From DASPKW01 sp038244055 (GTDB taxonomy: Bacteria; Planctomycetota; Phycisphaerae; Tepidisphaerales; Tepidisphaeraceae), in the NCBI GenBank assembly GCA_038244055.1, contig JBBRTW010000070.1, forward strand, positions 1-20,565: a stretch of 20,565 nt of DNA, in the 5' to 3' direction. This document shows, piece after piece, positions 6,692 through 13,936 of this stretch (position 1 is the stretch's first letter; each line of letters starts with the position of its first letter). The notes beneath the pieces were generated by a model. It saw only the letters and a list, made by a program, of their open reading frames with translations. It was not told the origin of the DNA and did no database searches. Made by a program: the position numbers and the translations under genes.

Positions 6692-6697
6692 ATTGTA
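6692..6697 (-). promoter_or_regulatory. -10 hexamer TACAAT, likely leaderless start
   Basis: TACAAT on the minus strand ends six bases before the ATG at 6685. Initiation at the usual distance would fall on or next to the start codon. No strong -35 is seen 17 bp upstream. Confidence 0.45.
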
Positions 6698-6763
6698 GCT
6701 TGGAATGGGGAAAATGTTTGGTGGAACAAATGGGGTCTCGGCGGGCCGGGGGATCGGGAAATG

Positions 6764-6789
6764 AAAAATGCTCCACATGGAACATTTTT
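6764..6789. promoter_or_regulatory. Near-perfect palindrome, parS-like core
   Basis: AAAAATGCTCCA and TGGAACATTTTT are inverted arms (11 of 12 pairs) around CA. The central 16 bases TGCTCCACATGGAACA (6769-6784) differ at two positions from TGTTCCACGTGGAACA, a GC-rich variant of the bacterial parS site bound by ParB. It lies between divergent genes and about 35 bp upstream of an extended -10, so an operator is an equally good reading. Confidence 0.5.
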
Positions 6790-6820
6790 GGCGGGACTTT
6801 GCTGTGAAAATCAGAACAAT

Positions 6821-6829
6821 TGTTACTAT
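6821..6829 (+). promoter_or_regulatory. Extended -10 promoter TGTTACTAT
   Basis: TG, one base, then TACTAT forms an extended -10. A start about seven bases later gives a leader of roughly 45 nt to the ATG at 6881. The nearest -35-like TTGCTG (6799-6804) is 19 bp away, so recognition probably rests on the extended -10. Confidence 0.45.
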
Positions 6830-6880
6830 TGGGCGGGCCGATTGATAAGGCGCGGCTCCCGAAGGAAAATGGAAAGACTT

Positions 6881-7114
6881 ATGGCGACCCCGAAAGGAAT
6901 GCGTTGCATCAATTTCAAGCTCGGCGCGGGTGAAGGAATCTGGGTGTATTCCAACGGTGATGGAATCCACCTCCAGATCCGCAAGGACGTTCCGACCGAG
7001 GAGGATGTGGCATCCCCCTCGTTCAAGCTGGCGGTGAAGCTTCAACCTGCGGATGCATTGAAGCTCGCGGGTGAGCTCCTGACCGTGGCGGGGACGATGC
7101 TGGGTAAGAAGTGA
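6881..7114 (+). CDS. Hypothetical 77-residue protein
   Basis: This small soluble protein starts MATPKGMRCINFKLGAGEGIWVYSNGDGIHLQIRK and ends in an amphipathic helix (ADALKLAGELLTVAGTMLGKK). Predicted beta strands precede one helix; no signal peptide or known motif is seen. ATG 6881 follows GGAAAG by four bases; ATG 6869 (four residues longer) is an alternative with AAGGAA too close to it. The frame is open to 6686, but that part overlaps the palindrome and promoter and reads as noncoding. It is transcribed divergently from the gene at 6443 and converges with the membrane protein gene at 7151. Confidence 0.65.
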   Translation: MATPKGMRCINFKLGAGEGIWVYSNGDGIHLQIRKDVPTEEDVASPSFKLAVKLQPADALKLAGELLTVAGTMLGKK

Positions 7115-7150
7115 GATTCTGATGGTCCGGAACTGCGGTGCCCGAAATAC

Positions 7151-8098
7151 TTACTGCCGACTGCCCGCTGCCGACTGCTCACCGCTTGCCGGCGCGGTCT
7201 CCGTCGAAACCTCCGTCCCCTCGCGCTGCACCATCCAGTAGCCCAGGATCGCGCCGGCCGTGCCGGCGGTGGCATAGTCCATGGGGAGGGCGCGGGCCAG
7301 CGGCGCTAAGGCGGATGCGACGTGGCCGATCTTCCAGCCTTCGGGATTGAAATACGATCCGACATACCCAATGACCCCGACAATCAGCGGGCCGGTCCAA
7401 ATCCATGGGCTGGGGGAAACCGGATTCACGAAACTCGCCAGCCAGGCGGCCAGGAAGGCGGATACGCCGACTCCCAGCAGCGCCTGGAATTTCGCATCGG
7501 TCTGCCCGAGCAGCAGCAGGAGCATGAGCATCGCGCCCACCTGCATCCCCATGGCCGCCAGTTTGACCGCGATCGGCTGAACCTGATCTTCAACCCCATC
7601 GCGAAATTCATCGGAGGCAAGCCAACCCTGCCGATGGAGCAGCCAGAGCACACCCCACGCCAGCCCGACCAGCGCGAAAAGCACGGCCAATTCCACCGCC
7701 ATCCAGACCAGGACGAATGGGCTGTCGGCCGGAGCGGCGGCCCGCAGGACATCTCCGGCCGTTCCTCCCCGCAACGAAAGCGCCCCCATGCCGGCGGCCG
7801 CACATACCAGCCCGGCGTCAAATCGAATCGTCCCCGAAATGAGCGTACCCACGAGGACGCATACGACCAATCCCAAGCCGATCAGCAGCAGGTTTCCGAG
7901 CGCCCCTGGTTCGTTCAGGATGCTTCCCCCGTAGCCGGCGTAGGTCGGGACGCGGAGGCCTTTGGAGATGAAGACGAAAATCGCCGCGCAGGTGGCGATG
8001 CCGAGCCCGAGCAGAATCTTCGCGCGAAAAGGCACGGAAGAAAGCCGCTCCGCAAATTTTTCCGCCATCTCTGCGAACATGGGGTTGGACAATAGCAT
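7151..8098 (-). CDS. Multi-pass membrane protein, unknown function
   Basis: This protein of about 315 residues has about eight hydrophobic segments (near 27-45, 67-89, 95-109, 127-154, 181-198, 204-223, 235-250 and 275-290), so it is an integral inner-membrane protein. No transporter or enzyme signature is recognised. The last residues (SGEQSAAGSRQ) are encoded by a heptamer repeat array that runs into the stop codon, so the C-terminus has been formed by repeat DNA. The start is uncertain: ATG 8098 is used, ATG 8080 is possible, and neither has a clear ribosome binding site. The frame stays open to 8239, but that portion lies inside the palindromic element at 8172-8358 and is rejected. Confidence 0.75.
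   Translation of the reverse strand: MLLSNPMFAEMAEKFAERLSSVPFRAKILLGLGIATCAAIFVFISKGLRVPTYAGYGGSILNEPGALGNLLLIGLGLVVCVLVGTLISGTIRFDAGLVCAAAGMGALSLRGGTAGDVLRAAAPADSPFVLVWMAVELAVLFALVGLAWGVLWLLHRQGWLASDEFRDGVEDQVQPIAVKLAAMGMQVGAMLMLLLLLGQTDAKFQALLGVGVSAFLAAWLASFVNPVSPSPWIWTGPLIVGVIGYVGSYFNPEGWKIGHVASALAPLARALPMDYATAGTAGAILGYWMVQREGTEVSTETAPASGEQSAAGSRQ
7153..7187. repeat. Degenerate 7-bp tandem array (ACTGCCG type)
   Basis: Five heptamers: ACTGCCG, ACTGCCC, GCTGCCG, ACTGCTC, ACCGCTT. Unlike the other arrays it lies inside a reading frame, providing the last codons of the membrane protein gene. Confidence 0.75.
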
Positions 8099-8171
8099 AA
8101 CGGGCGCGGGCTGGCCAATGATGGCGATTGTGGATGGCGGATTGCGTGAACCGACGAGCAGGCGTTTCAGT

Positions 8172-8358
8172 GTGCCATGCTTAGACCCGCCGCCGGATGT
8201 CTTCTTTCGCCCCAATGCGCAATCGGCGGGGATAAGCATGTGGCATGCGGAATACTCCTGTCACGTCCGAATCCGTGGGTTGCCACAGACATGCTTATCC
8301 CCGCCGATGGAGCGATGCGGCGAAGAACGCTCTTGGGCGGCGGGTCTAAGCATGGCAC
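8172..8358. repeat. Four-site palindromic element (BIME/MITE-like)
   Basis: Outer arms 8172-8194 and 8336-8358 are perfect 23-bp inverted copies beginning GTGCCATGCTTAGACCCG. Inner arms 8224-8245 and 8281-8306 are inverted copies of CGGCGGGGATAAGCATG. The outer and inner motifs are themselves related in opposite orientation (TGCTTAGACCCGCCG against TGCTTATCCCCGCCG). The 187-bp element thus holds four alternately oriented copies of one site, with about 35 bp at the centre. Each half can form its own hairpin and the whole can fold into a cruciform. There is no transposase gene. It lies between the membrane protein start and the GH57 stop. Confidence 0.9.
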
Positions 8359-8367
8359 CCAACGCCC

Positions 8368-9543
8368 CTACTCCTTCAACCGCGTCCGCACATTATCCAG
8401 CACATTCATGAAATTAATGTACGAATCGTAGGGCGATTCATACGGGCTGAAATACTTGTGGACCGTGCCATCGGCGAAATACTTCGTACACATGTAATAG
8501 AAGTGGTCCGAAGTCGACAGCTTGCGCCAGTCTTCCATGAGGTCCGCATCGCCTTTTTCCTTCAACGCCCCTTCGAGCTTGTACAACTCGTGCAGCGCGT
8601 TGGACTGCATCGCGTTGCCCAGCCACGCGGAGAGATCGCGCTCGGTGTCGGCCCAGGAGATCATGTGGGGCACATCGATTTCCCCGGCCGGCTCGAAGCG
8701 GTCGATGATCTCGCTCGGCGTGGCGAAGCTGTTCTCGCCGTTCTTGAGAATCTCCTCGGGCAAGTGGGCGAGGAAATCGAAGATGCCGGTTTCGGCCCAC
8801 TGATGCTCGCCGAAGGTTTCGTAATCCATGAACAGGTTGCAAAGCTGGCCGTGACCGTTGATCTGGTTGACCCATTTGGCGAATTTGTCGGCCGTCAGCG
8901 GGAACTGCTCCCACTTGGGGTTCGAAAATCGAAAAGCGATGTCATCGCTCAGCCGGTAATTTTTCAGGAGCAGCTTGAGATTGGGCGCGTGCGGCGGGCG
9001 GTAGACGAAATTCGGGCTGCGGTAGCCGAGGATGTGATCGGCGCCTTCGGTCAGCGCGGCGTCGTAGCCGAGATGGGAGACGAAATGGGCCAGGTCGTTG
9101 TTGTAGATCAATTCCGTGTTGCGGAAGACGCGCGATTCCTGGCCGAAAAGCTCTTTGATCTTGCGGCGGTGCAGTTCCACCTGGGCGCGAAATTCATCGC
9201 GGGAATATAAAAAAGAGAGGGAATGGTGGTAGGTTTCGTTCAAAAATTCCACGCAGCCGGTCTGATTGAGCTGGTGGAAGGTATCGAGCACTTCCGGCGC
9301 ATGGGCCTGGAAAGCCTCCAGCGCGACCCCGGTGATGCTGTAAGCCACCTTGAACCGGCCATTGTGCTTGCGCACGAGGTCCAGGATCAGTTGGGTGGCC
9401 GGAAGATAGCACTTATGGGCCACTTTCCGGATGATCTCGGTGTTTTTGTAATCGTCGAAATAATGCCGGTCCGTATCGAAGACGCTGTAGCGCCGGAGGC
9501 GGAAGGGCTGATGGACCTGGAAGTAGAGGCAGACACAGGGCAT
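8368..9543 (-). CDS. GH57 family alpha-amylase-like glycoside hydrolase
   Basis: This 391-residue protein shows all five conserved regions of glycoside hydrolase family 57: HQP (11-13) in VCLYFQVHQPFR; GRFKVAYSITG (62-72); FRNTELIYNN with nucleophile Glu144; FMDYETFGEH with acid Asp240; and WADTERDLSAWLGN (297-310). GH57 enzymes cleave or transfer alpha-1,4 (or form alpha-1,6) glucan bonds by a retaining mechanism; the ETFGEH and TERDLSAW pattern resembles the alpha-amylase-like subgroup. There is no signal peptide, so it probably acts on intracellular glycogen. ATG 9543 follows AGGAAAG by about 8 nt; the longer frame to 9609 overlaps the promoter. It is divergent from the secreted-protein gene at 9613. 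Confidence 0.92.
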   Translation of the reverse strand: MPCVCLYFQVHQPFRLRRYSVFDTDRHYFDDYKNTEIIRKVAHKCYLPATQLILDLVRKHNGRFKVAYSITGVALEAFQAHAPEVLDTFHQLNQTGCVEFLNETYHHSLSFLYSRDEFRAQVELHRRKIKELFGQESRVFRNTELIYNNDLAHFVSHLGYDAALTEGADHILGYRSPNFVYRPPHAPNLKLLLKNYRLSDDIAFRFSNPKWEQFPLTADKFAKWVNQINGHGQLCNLFMDYETFGEHQWAETGIFDFLAHLPEEILKNGENSFATPSEIIDRFEPAGEIDVPHMISWADTERDLSAWLGNAMQSNALHELYKLEGALKEKGDADLMEDWRKLSTSDHFYYMCTKYFADGTVHKYFSPYESPYDSYINFMNVLDNVRTRLKE

Positions 9544-9574
9544 GATGGAGCTTTCCTCTGGTGCGAGTATCGGC

Positions 9575-9580
9575 ATTGTA
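9575..9580 (-). promoter_or_regulatory. -10 hexamer TACAAT for the GH57 gene
   Basis: TACAAT on the minus strand lies 31 bases before the GH57 ATG, giving a leader of about 25 nt that includes the AGGAAAG ribosome binding site. The -35 region is weak (CTAGAC at 17 bp). Confidence 0.45.
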
Positions 9581-9612
9581 GCGGCAGGGGCAACTCGGTC
9601 TAGGAGCAAGCC

Positions 9613-10017
9613 ATGCGAATCAGCAGCGGTCTCATGTCCATCCTCATCGCGGCCGGATTTTTACTGAGCGCGGCGGCCCCCGCCCGCGCCGCCAGGGACC
9701 CGCTGGCCGGCCAGTGGATTCTCACGATGATTTCCGATGATTCGGGGAAGCAGGTTCAGGATACGGTGAGCTTCAAAATCGACGCGTTCACATCCGAGTG
9801 GGCGGTTAAGCAGGGGTTCAAGGACCCGATGAAATTCGAATCGGATTCCCGCGGGTTGCAGGCGATCACGTTCACCGTGGCGGCGAAAAGCGGCAAGGCC
9901 GAGGTCAAATGGACCGGCTCGGCCGCGCTGGGTGAAATCAGCGGAACGATCGCGTGGACCAAGGCGGATGGGAGCGCGGAGACGTTTACGTTTAAGGGGA
10001 AGAGGGTGGAGAAATAG
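9613..10017 (+). CDS. Small secreted protein, unknown function
   Basis: This 134-residue protein begins with a classical signal peptide (basic MRISSG start, hydrophobic core LMSILIAAGFLLSAAA, likely cleavage after PARA near residue 26). The mature part is about 108 residues of predicted beta strands with alternating hydrophobic and charged residues (GQWILTMISDDSG, VSFKIDAFT, ITFTVAAKSGKAEVKWTG), resembling a small lipocalin-like or beta-barrel fold as in DUF-type periplasmic proteins. There are no cysteines. AGGAG lies about 7 nt before the ATG. It is divergent from the GH57 gene across 69 bp. The function is unknown. Confidence 0.8.
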   Translation: MRISSGLMSILIAAGFLLSAAAPARAARDPLAGQWILTMISDDSGKQVQDTVSFKIDAFTSEWAVKQGFKDPMKFESDSRGLQAITFTVAAKSGKAEVKWTGSAALGEISGTIAWTKADGSAETFTFKGKRVEK

Positions 10018-10032
10018 AGGGGGGCGGATGTC

Positions 10033-10067
10033 AAAAGGCAAAAGGCAAATGGCGAATGGCGAAGAGG
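10033..10067. repeat. Degenerate 7-bp tandem array (AAANGGC type)
   Basis: Heptamers AAAAGGC, AAAAGGC, AAATGGC, GAATGGC, GAAGAGG. The central units are the reverse complement of the array at 194-227. It sits 16 bases past the secreted-protein stop codon. The remaining gap to 10193 holds only a promoter. Confidence 0.8.
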
Positions 10068-10146
10068 ACGCCGAGTGTTCCGATCCCTTCTCTTCGGCAA
10101 GTGCATGAGCGCGGTCCCAATTCCGTTACCGTTCTCATTCCGCGTG

Positions 10147-10174
10147 TTGCGGTGGTCCTCGCCCTCGGTACAAT
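10147..10174 (+). promoter_or_regulatory. Putative sigma-70-like promoter
   Basis: TTGCGG (10147-10152) and TACAAT (10169-10174) are separated by 16 bp. A start near 10181 would give a 13-nt leader holding GGGAG before the ATG at 10194. Confidence 0.5.
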
Positions 10175-10193
10175 CTTGCGTAGGGAGTAACAA

Positions 10194-10676
10194 ATGAGCC
10201 AATCGGAAACCGCGCCGACCAACCCGCCGCTTTATTTCCCGACAATTCCAACAAGCCGCGAATACGTTCATGCAGGCTGTGGCGGGCGCACGACGATCAG
10301 TGGAGGCGATTTTCTCAGATTGGTGAACCCGCGCGACCAGGCAACCAAAACTTTTTGTGCCGCGTGCGGACAACTTGCGACATTCGACCAGTTCTCATGG
10401 ATCGATACTGGAGAGAATCTGGCGGCATATCGCCAGCGCCTGGCTACTTTGCCTCCGCATTCGGGAAAGCGCGTTTGGTGGGTGCGGCCTCTCGTGGTCA
10501 TCGGGCCGACCCTGCTGCTGGCTCTCATTCTTGAAATCGTCATGAGGTTCAAGTCTGCCAATGACCGACCTGGTGCAGGACTGCAAATGGGCGCTATGAT
10601 CGGCTTCCTGGGCGGAGCGGGTACGGTCATTCTGATGAACCGTGCCAATCCCATCGACTATCGTGCCTACCGGTGA
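10194..10676 (+). CDS. Membrane protein with zinc-ribbon-like N-terminus
   Basis: This 160-residue protein has a cytoplasmic-type N-terminal segment with His27-x-Cys29 (VHAGCGG) and Cys55-x-x-Cys58 (FCAACGQ), a pattern that could bind one zinc ion. Two hydrophobic segments follow, near 94-114 (VRPLVVIGPTLLLALILEIV) and 128-148. The combination resembles small zinc-ribbon membrane proteins of unknown role. GGGAG sits about 8 nt before the ATG. It is followed 81 nt later by another small membrane protein on the same strand, possibly co-transcribed. No homologous family is recognised. Confidence 0.75.
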   Translation: MSQSETAPTNPPLYFPTIPTSREYVHAGCGGRTTISGGDFLRLVNPRDQATKTFCAACGQLATFDQFSWIDTGENLAAYRQRLATLPPHSGKRVWWVRPLVVIGPTLLLALILEIVMRFKSANDRPGAGLQMGAMIGFLGGAGTVILMNRANPIDYRAYR

Positions 10677-10757
10677 CAGATTTCCATTCGTCTGATCGTT
10701 GATGCTTCAGTACCAAGGAATGAGCTCGGAATTCCGCGGAGCATGGAGGCATAAGCC

Positions 10758-11030
10758 ATGATTTTCAACTTGCTTGGTCTGGGGATGGCGTTTGCGGCTG
10801 CGTTTATTGGAGCGATTGCAACTGGTCTTCTATTCCGCGTCAACGGCGGCCCCTTGCTTTACGGAGTCGGCGTGGCCGCGATTCTCATCGACGTCATCTA
10901 CCGCGCTACGAAGGGCGGCAAACAGTGGGTTTCACCCAATTCGGGTGGCCACATCTGGTTCATTCCGATTTGGGTCCTCGGAATCGTGGCCATCGTTGGC
11001 GCACCCTTTGTGCCGGCGTTGCCCCGGTGA
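10758..11030 (+). CDS. Small membrane protein, unknown function
   Basis: This 90-residue protein has three hydrophobic segments: 2-24 (IFNLLGLGMAFAAAFIGAIA and on), 32-48 (PLLYGVGVAAILIDVIY) and 65-86 (IWFIPIWVLGIVAIVGAPFV). It ends shortly after the last one. GGAGG lies 9 nt before the ATG, a good ribosome binding site. It follows the zinc-ribbon membrane gene, so the two may be functionally linked. The 3' end faces the Uma2-family gene. No family is recognised. Confidence 0.75.
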   Translation: MIFNLLGLGMAFAAAFIGAIATGLLFRVNGGPLLYGVGVAAILIDVIYRATKGGKQWVSPNSGGHIWFIPIWVLGIVAIVGAPFVPALPR

Positions 11031-11080
11031 GCATTCCTTCGGCGCTGGGCCAATGATGTTCGATTTGAACCCACCCGCCA

Positions 11081-11746
11081 TTACCCAACCACACCCAACT
11101 CCCTCAACGTCCCCATCACCTTCGGGAGCGGCCTGCGCCAAAGCCACGCCGTCTTCAGGAAAAATCCCGGCAGCACCTTTGACTGGAACGCCCCGGCCGC
11201 TTCTTCAACCGCGACGAATTTCATTCGATCCGGCGCATAAAGCTCGATCGTCCGCGATAACGGATCGATGATCCAATACTCCCGCACGCCGGCCCGCTCG
11301 TATTCGAGATATTTCTTGCGGCGGTCGCGCGTCTGGCTCTCGGGCGAGACGACCTCAATGATCAAATCGGGCGGGCCATCCACAACCGTATTCTTCACAA
11401 TCGAAAGCCGCGATTTGGAAACGAACAACACATCCGGCAGACGCCGCCGCTTCTGACGAGCAAACCGCACAAAAAAATTCGACCCCAGGATCGACCCCAA
11501 ATCCCTCTCCTGCACGAATGGAGCAAGAACGGCAAAGAGCCATACCAGCAACGCCGAATGATCCACATTCTCCGGCGACAAGATCTCCACCTTCCCATCC
11601 GCCCATTCAGCCCGAATATCATCGTGTTCGAACGCCCAGCGAACAAACTGGTTTTCAGTCATGCGCTCTAATAAATGCGCATCGACGCCGTTGCGATCCT
11701 TATTGAATCGTCCGGGCGTCGATATTTCTCCAGCCAGTCGCGTCAT
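11081..11746 (-). CDS. Uma2 family (DUF820) nuclease-like protein
   Basis: This 221-residue protein matches the Uma2/DUF820 family, PD-(D/E)xK-fold proteins abundant in cyanobacteria and planctomycetes. Visible family blocks are EWADGKVEILSPEN (47-60), RRLPDVLFV with Asp105, DLIIEVVSPESQTRDRRKKYLEY (127-149, Glu131 as metal ligand) and GVREYWIIDPLSRTIELY (153-170). The family's cellular role is not established. ATG 11746 is chosen because an extended -10 ends nine bases before it; the frame is open to a TTG at 11818, but that would place the promoter inside the gene. The C-terminus is convergent with the small membrane protein gene. Confidence 0.88.
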   Translation of the reverse strand: MTRLAGEISTPGRFNKDRNGVDAHLLERMTENQFVRWAFEHDDIRAEWADGKVEILSPENVDHSALLVWLFAVLAPFVQERDLGSILGSNFFVRFARQKRRRLPDVLFVSKSRLSIVKNTVVDGPPDLIIEVVSPESQTRDRRKKYLEYERAGVREYWIIDPLSRTIELYAPDRMKFVAVEEAAGAFQSKVLPGFFLKTAWLWRRPLPKVMGTLRELGVVG

Positions 11747-11755
11747 CTCTATTCC

Positions 11756-11764
11756 ATTATACCA
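11756..11764 (-). promoter_or_regulatory. Extended -10 promoter, likely leaderless start
   Basis: TGGTATAAT on the minus strand is a perfect extended -10 and ends exactly nine bases before the ATG at 11746. This is the same element and spacing seen at 1662-1680 for the PhoX-like gene. Confidence 0.6.
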
Positions 11765-11862
11765 GCGGAGCCATGCCGCATTCAAAACAGCGGCAGGGAG
11801 TTCACGGATGATCGCCAATTACCGCCGGGGATTTTTGAGGCCGTTTCGCTCCACCGCGCCAT

Positions 11863-11907
11863 CCGGGACGGCGCTCTGGTCGCTGCGCTCCCGGAGCTCT
11901 GTCCCGG
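11863..11907. other. Strong imperfect hairpin after the SecA-like gene
   Basis: CCGGGAC (11863-11869) and GTCCCGG (11901-11907) are perfect arms. Inside them GCGCTCTGG and CCGGAGCTC pair at most positions. It lies 34 nt past the SecA-like stop codon on the minus strand. There is no T-run after it in that direction, so it is either a factor-assisted transcript end or an interspersed palindrome. Confidence 0.55.
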
Positions 11908-11940
11908 CTTGTCCAAAAATGCGAGAGCTCGCGCCATCAT

Positions 11941-13935
11941 TTAGAACGGCATCGACTCATCCATCCAATCATCCTGCTTCAGCACCTGCTTGCGGTTGAA
12001 CCGCGCCAGGCGCTCGGCGTGGGCCTGGGCGGTCTCAATCAGCCGCCGCGCCCCGATCGCGCGCCAGGCATGCCGCAGCACCTTGGCGTGGCGGATGAAA
12101 AGATCATCCTCCTTGCAGCAGAACATCTGGGCGCTTCCCGGATCCCCCTGCCGGGCAGCGCGGCCGAAGAGCTGGCGATCCACGCGGCCGCTGCCGTGCG
12201 GCTCGGTCGAGATCACATGCAGCCCGCCGATATCCGCAACGCCCCGCGCCAGTTTGATATCCGTGCCGCGGCCGGCCATGTTCGTCGCCACCGTGATCTG
12301 CCCCTTCTGACCGGCCTGGGCGACGATGAAAGCTTCCTGCGCCGTATGGCTGGCATTCAAAACCTGGTGGTTGATCATCCCCGCCTCCTTGAGTCGCTTG
12401 CTCACTTCCTCCGAGGCCAGCACCGAGCGCGTGCCGATCAGCACCGGCACTTCCTTTTCGTGCAGCACTTTGGTCCGCGCCACCACCGCATCGTACTTCT
12501 GATCCATCGTCTCGAACATCTGGATGCGCATCTGCTTGCGGATGCACGGCTTATTCGTCGGGATGCGCACGATCGGCCGGTGATAAATCTGCCAGACTTC
12601 CCCGCGCGATTCCCAGGCGGTGCCGGTCATGCCGGACATGTGCGGATATTGCCGGAAAAATCGCTGGAAGCTCAGGCGCGCCAGGTTTTCCTTATCCGCG
12701 GTCACCTTCACGCCCTCTTTCACCTCGATCGCCTGGTGCAGTCCATGCCGCCAGGAGCGATCCGCCATCACGCGGCCGGTGTATTCATCGATGATCGCCA
12801 CCTTGCGCTTGAGCGGATCGCACATGCCGTACTGCGCCACCTCGTCGGGATCATCCACCAGGAGATACTGCTCATCGCGCGTGTAGCAATACCGCGCGTT
12901 GAGCGCCAGGGTCACCAATTCCTCGCGGCGTCTGCGCCCATTCCAGAATCCCGACTGCTCGGCCGAGGCGCACAAATCATCCAGCGCATCCTGCCCCCGC
13001 GCCGTCAGATCGATGCTGCGCACGGTCCAGTCGATCGTGAAATCCTTGTTCAGCTCCAGATTTTCGGCCAGCGATGCGGCCGCGCGATAATAGGTTTCAT
13101 TCGGATCGCCCTCGGGGCTGTTGGAGATAATCAGGGGCGTCACCGCCTCATCGATCAGCAGCGAGTCCGCCTCATCGACGATCGCTCGAAAAAGCCCCGG
13201 CACCATCAGCCGCCCGCTCAGACTCCCGGCCGACATGAGCATCCGCACATTCGTCGCCGCGGCGTTGCGGAGATTCCCCAGGGCGATCTGGTCGCGCAAA
13301 AAGTCGGCCACCAGTTCCTTGCTGGTCACATACACCACGTCGCGCCGGTAATGATCGATGCGCTCCTCCGGCGTGGTCTCATGCACGACATCGCCGACCT
13401 TCAGGCCGAGCATTTTGTACACCGGCCCCATCTCGTGGGCATCGCGCTGCACCAGGTAATCGTTCACCGTCAGCACATGCACCGGCCGGCCATGCCAGGC
13501 CCAGACACTGGCGGCCAGCGAAGCCGTGAGCGTCTTGCCCTCGCCGGTGGCCATTTCCGCGACATTCCCACCGATCATCGCCAGCGCGCCCATGATCTGC
13601 ACGGGAAACGGCCGCATCTGCACGGCCCGCCAGGCCGCCTCGCGCACCAGCGCCATCCCGCGATCCAGATGCTCATCCTTGAGGCGATTGCGGCGGGCCA
13701 TGTCGCGGACTTTGCCGACCTCCTCGGCGAAGCGCGTCGAGCCGAGATCGTGAACGTCCTTTTCCAGAAGTTCGATCCGCTGCGCCTGTTTTTTGTAATG
13801 CGCCAGCATCCGCCGCTTGTTCTTGAGCCAGCCGGCGGCCGCGTTGGCCACCGAATCCAGCCCGCGCAGCTCCGGTGCCTTGACCCGGCGCGAGTCGAAG
13901 ATGGCCCAGAGTTCGTTGGCGGATGATGCGCTCAT
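11941..13935 (-). CDS. SecA-family ATPase lacking the C-terminal half
   Basis: This 664-residue protein aligns by eye to SecA: Walker A MATGEGKT (128-135), preprotein-binding insert region after 210, Walker B VDEAD (253-257) with SLLIDEAVTPLIIS, IIDEYTGRVM...HGLHQAIEVKEGV (381-409), MSGMTGTA (433-440), GTRSV (501-505), ATNMAGRGTDIKL (550-562) and GRAARQGDPGS (591-601). Both nucleotide-binding folds are therefore present. Canonical SecA continues for about 200-300 residues after this last motif with the helical scaffold, two-helix finger, helical wing and zinc tail; here only ~60 residues remain. The usual IDEARTPLIIS is IDEAVTPLIIS. The start codon directly abuts a heptamer repeat array and has no ribosome binding site. 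It follows three HlyD-containing genes, suggesting a specialised energiser rather than the housekeeping translocase. Confidence 0.88.
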   Translation of the reverse strand: MSASSANELWAIFDSRRVKAPELRGLDSVANAAAGWLKNKRRMLAHYKKQAQRIELLEKDVHDLGSTRFAEEVGKVRDMARRNRLKDEHLDRGMALVREAAWRAVQMRPFPVQIMGALAMIGGNVAEMATGEGKTLTASLAASVWAWHGRPVHVLTVNDYLVQRDAHEMGPVYKMLGLKVGDVVHETTPEERIDHYRRDVVYVTSKELVADFLRDQIALGNLRNAAATNVRMLMSAGSLSGRLMVPGLFRAIVDEADSLLIDEAVTPLIISNSPEGDPNETYYRAAASLAENLELNKDFTIDWTVRSIDLTARGQDALDDLCASAEQSGFWNGRRRREELVTLALNARYCYTRDEQYLLVDDPDEVAQYGMCDPLKRKVAIIDEYTGRVMADRSWRHGLHQAIEVKEGVKVTADKENLARLSFQRFFRQYPHMSGMTGTAWESRGEVWQIYHRPIVRIPTNKPCIRKQMRIQMFETMDQKYDAVVARTKVLHEKEVPVLIGTRSVLASEEVSKRLKEAGMINHQVLNASHTAQEAFIVAQAGQKGQITVATNMAGRGTDIKLARGVADIGGLHVISTEPHGSGRVDRQLFGRAARQGDPGSAQMFCCKEDDLFIRHAKVLRHAWRAIGARRLIETAQAHAERLARFNRKQVLKQDDWMDESMPF

Positions 13936-13936
13936 A

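Noticed and set aside
6686..6880. Upstream extension of the 77-residue plus-strand protein and of the 6443 minus-strand frame
   Set aside because: Both cross the palindrome and promoter region and start without ribosome binding sites.
8099..8431. Frames across the palindromic element, including the upstream extension of the membrane protein
   Set aside because: They read through inverted-repeat DNA (giving GGGSKHGT on both strands) and have no independent support.
9544..9609. Longer start for the GH57 gene
   Set aside because: It would place the TACAAT promoter element inside the gene; ATG 9543 has AGGAAAG and begins at the first conserved strand.
11747..11818. TTG start at 11818 for the Uma2 gene
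   Set aside because: An extended -10 lies inside this stretch and the family domain begins after the ATG at 11746.
12019..13926. 635-residue frame on the plus strand
   Set aside because: It is antisense to the SecA-like gene, His/Arg/Pro-rich, without motifs; the minus frame has all SecA motifs.
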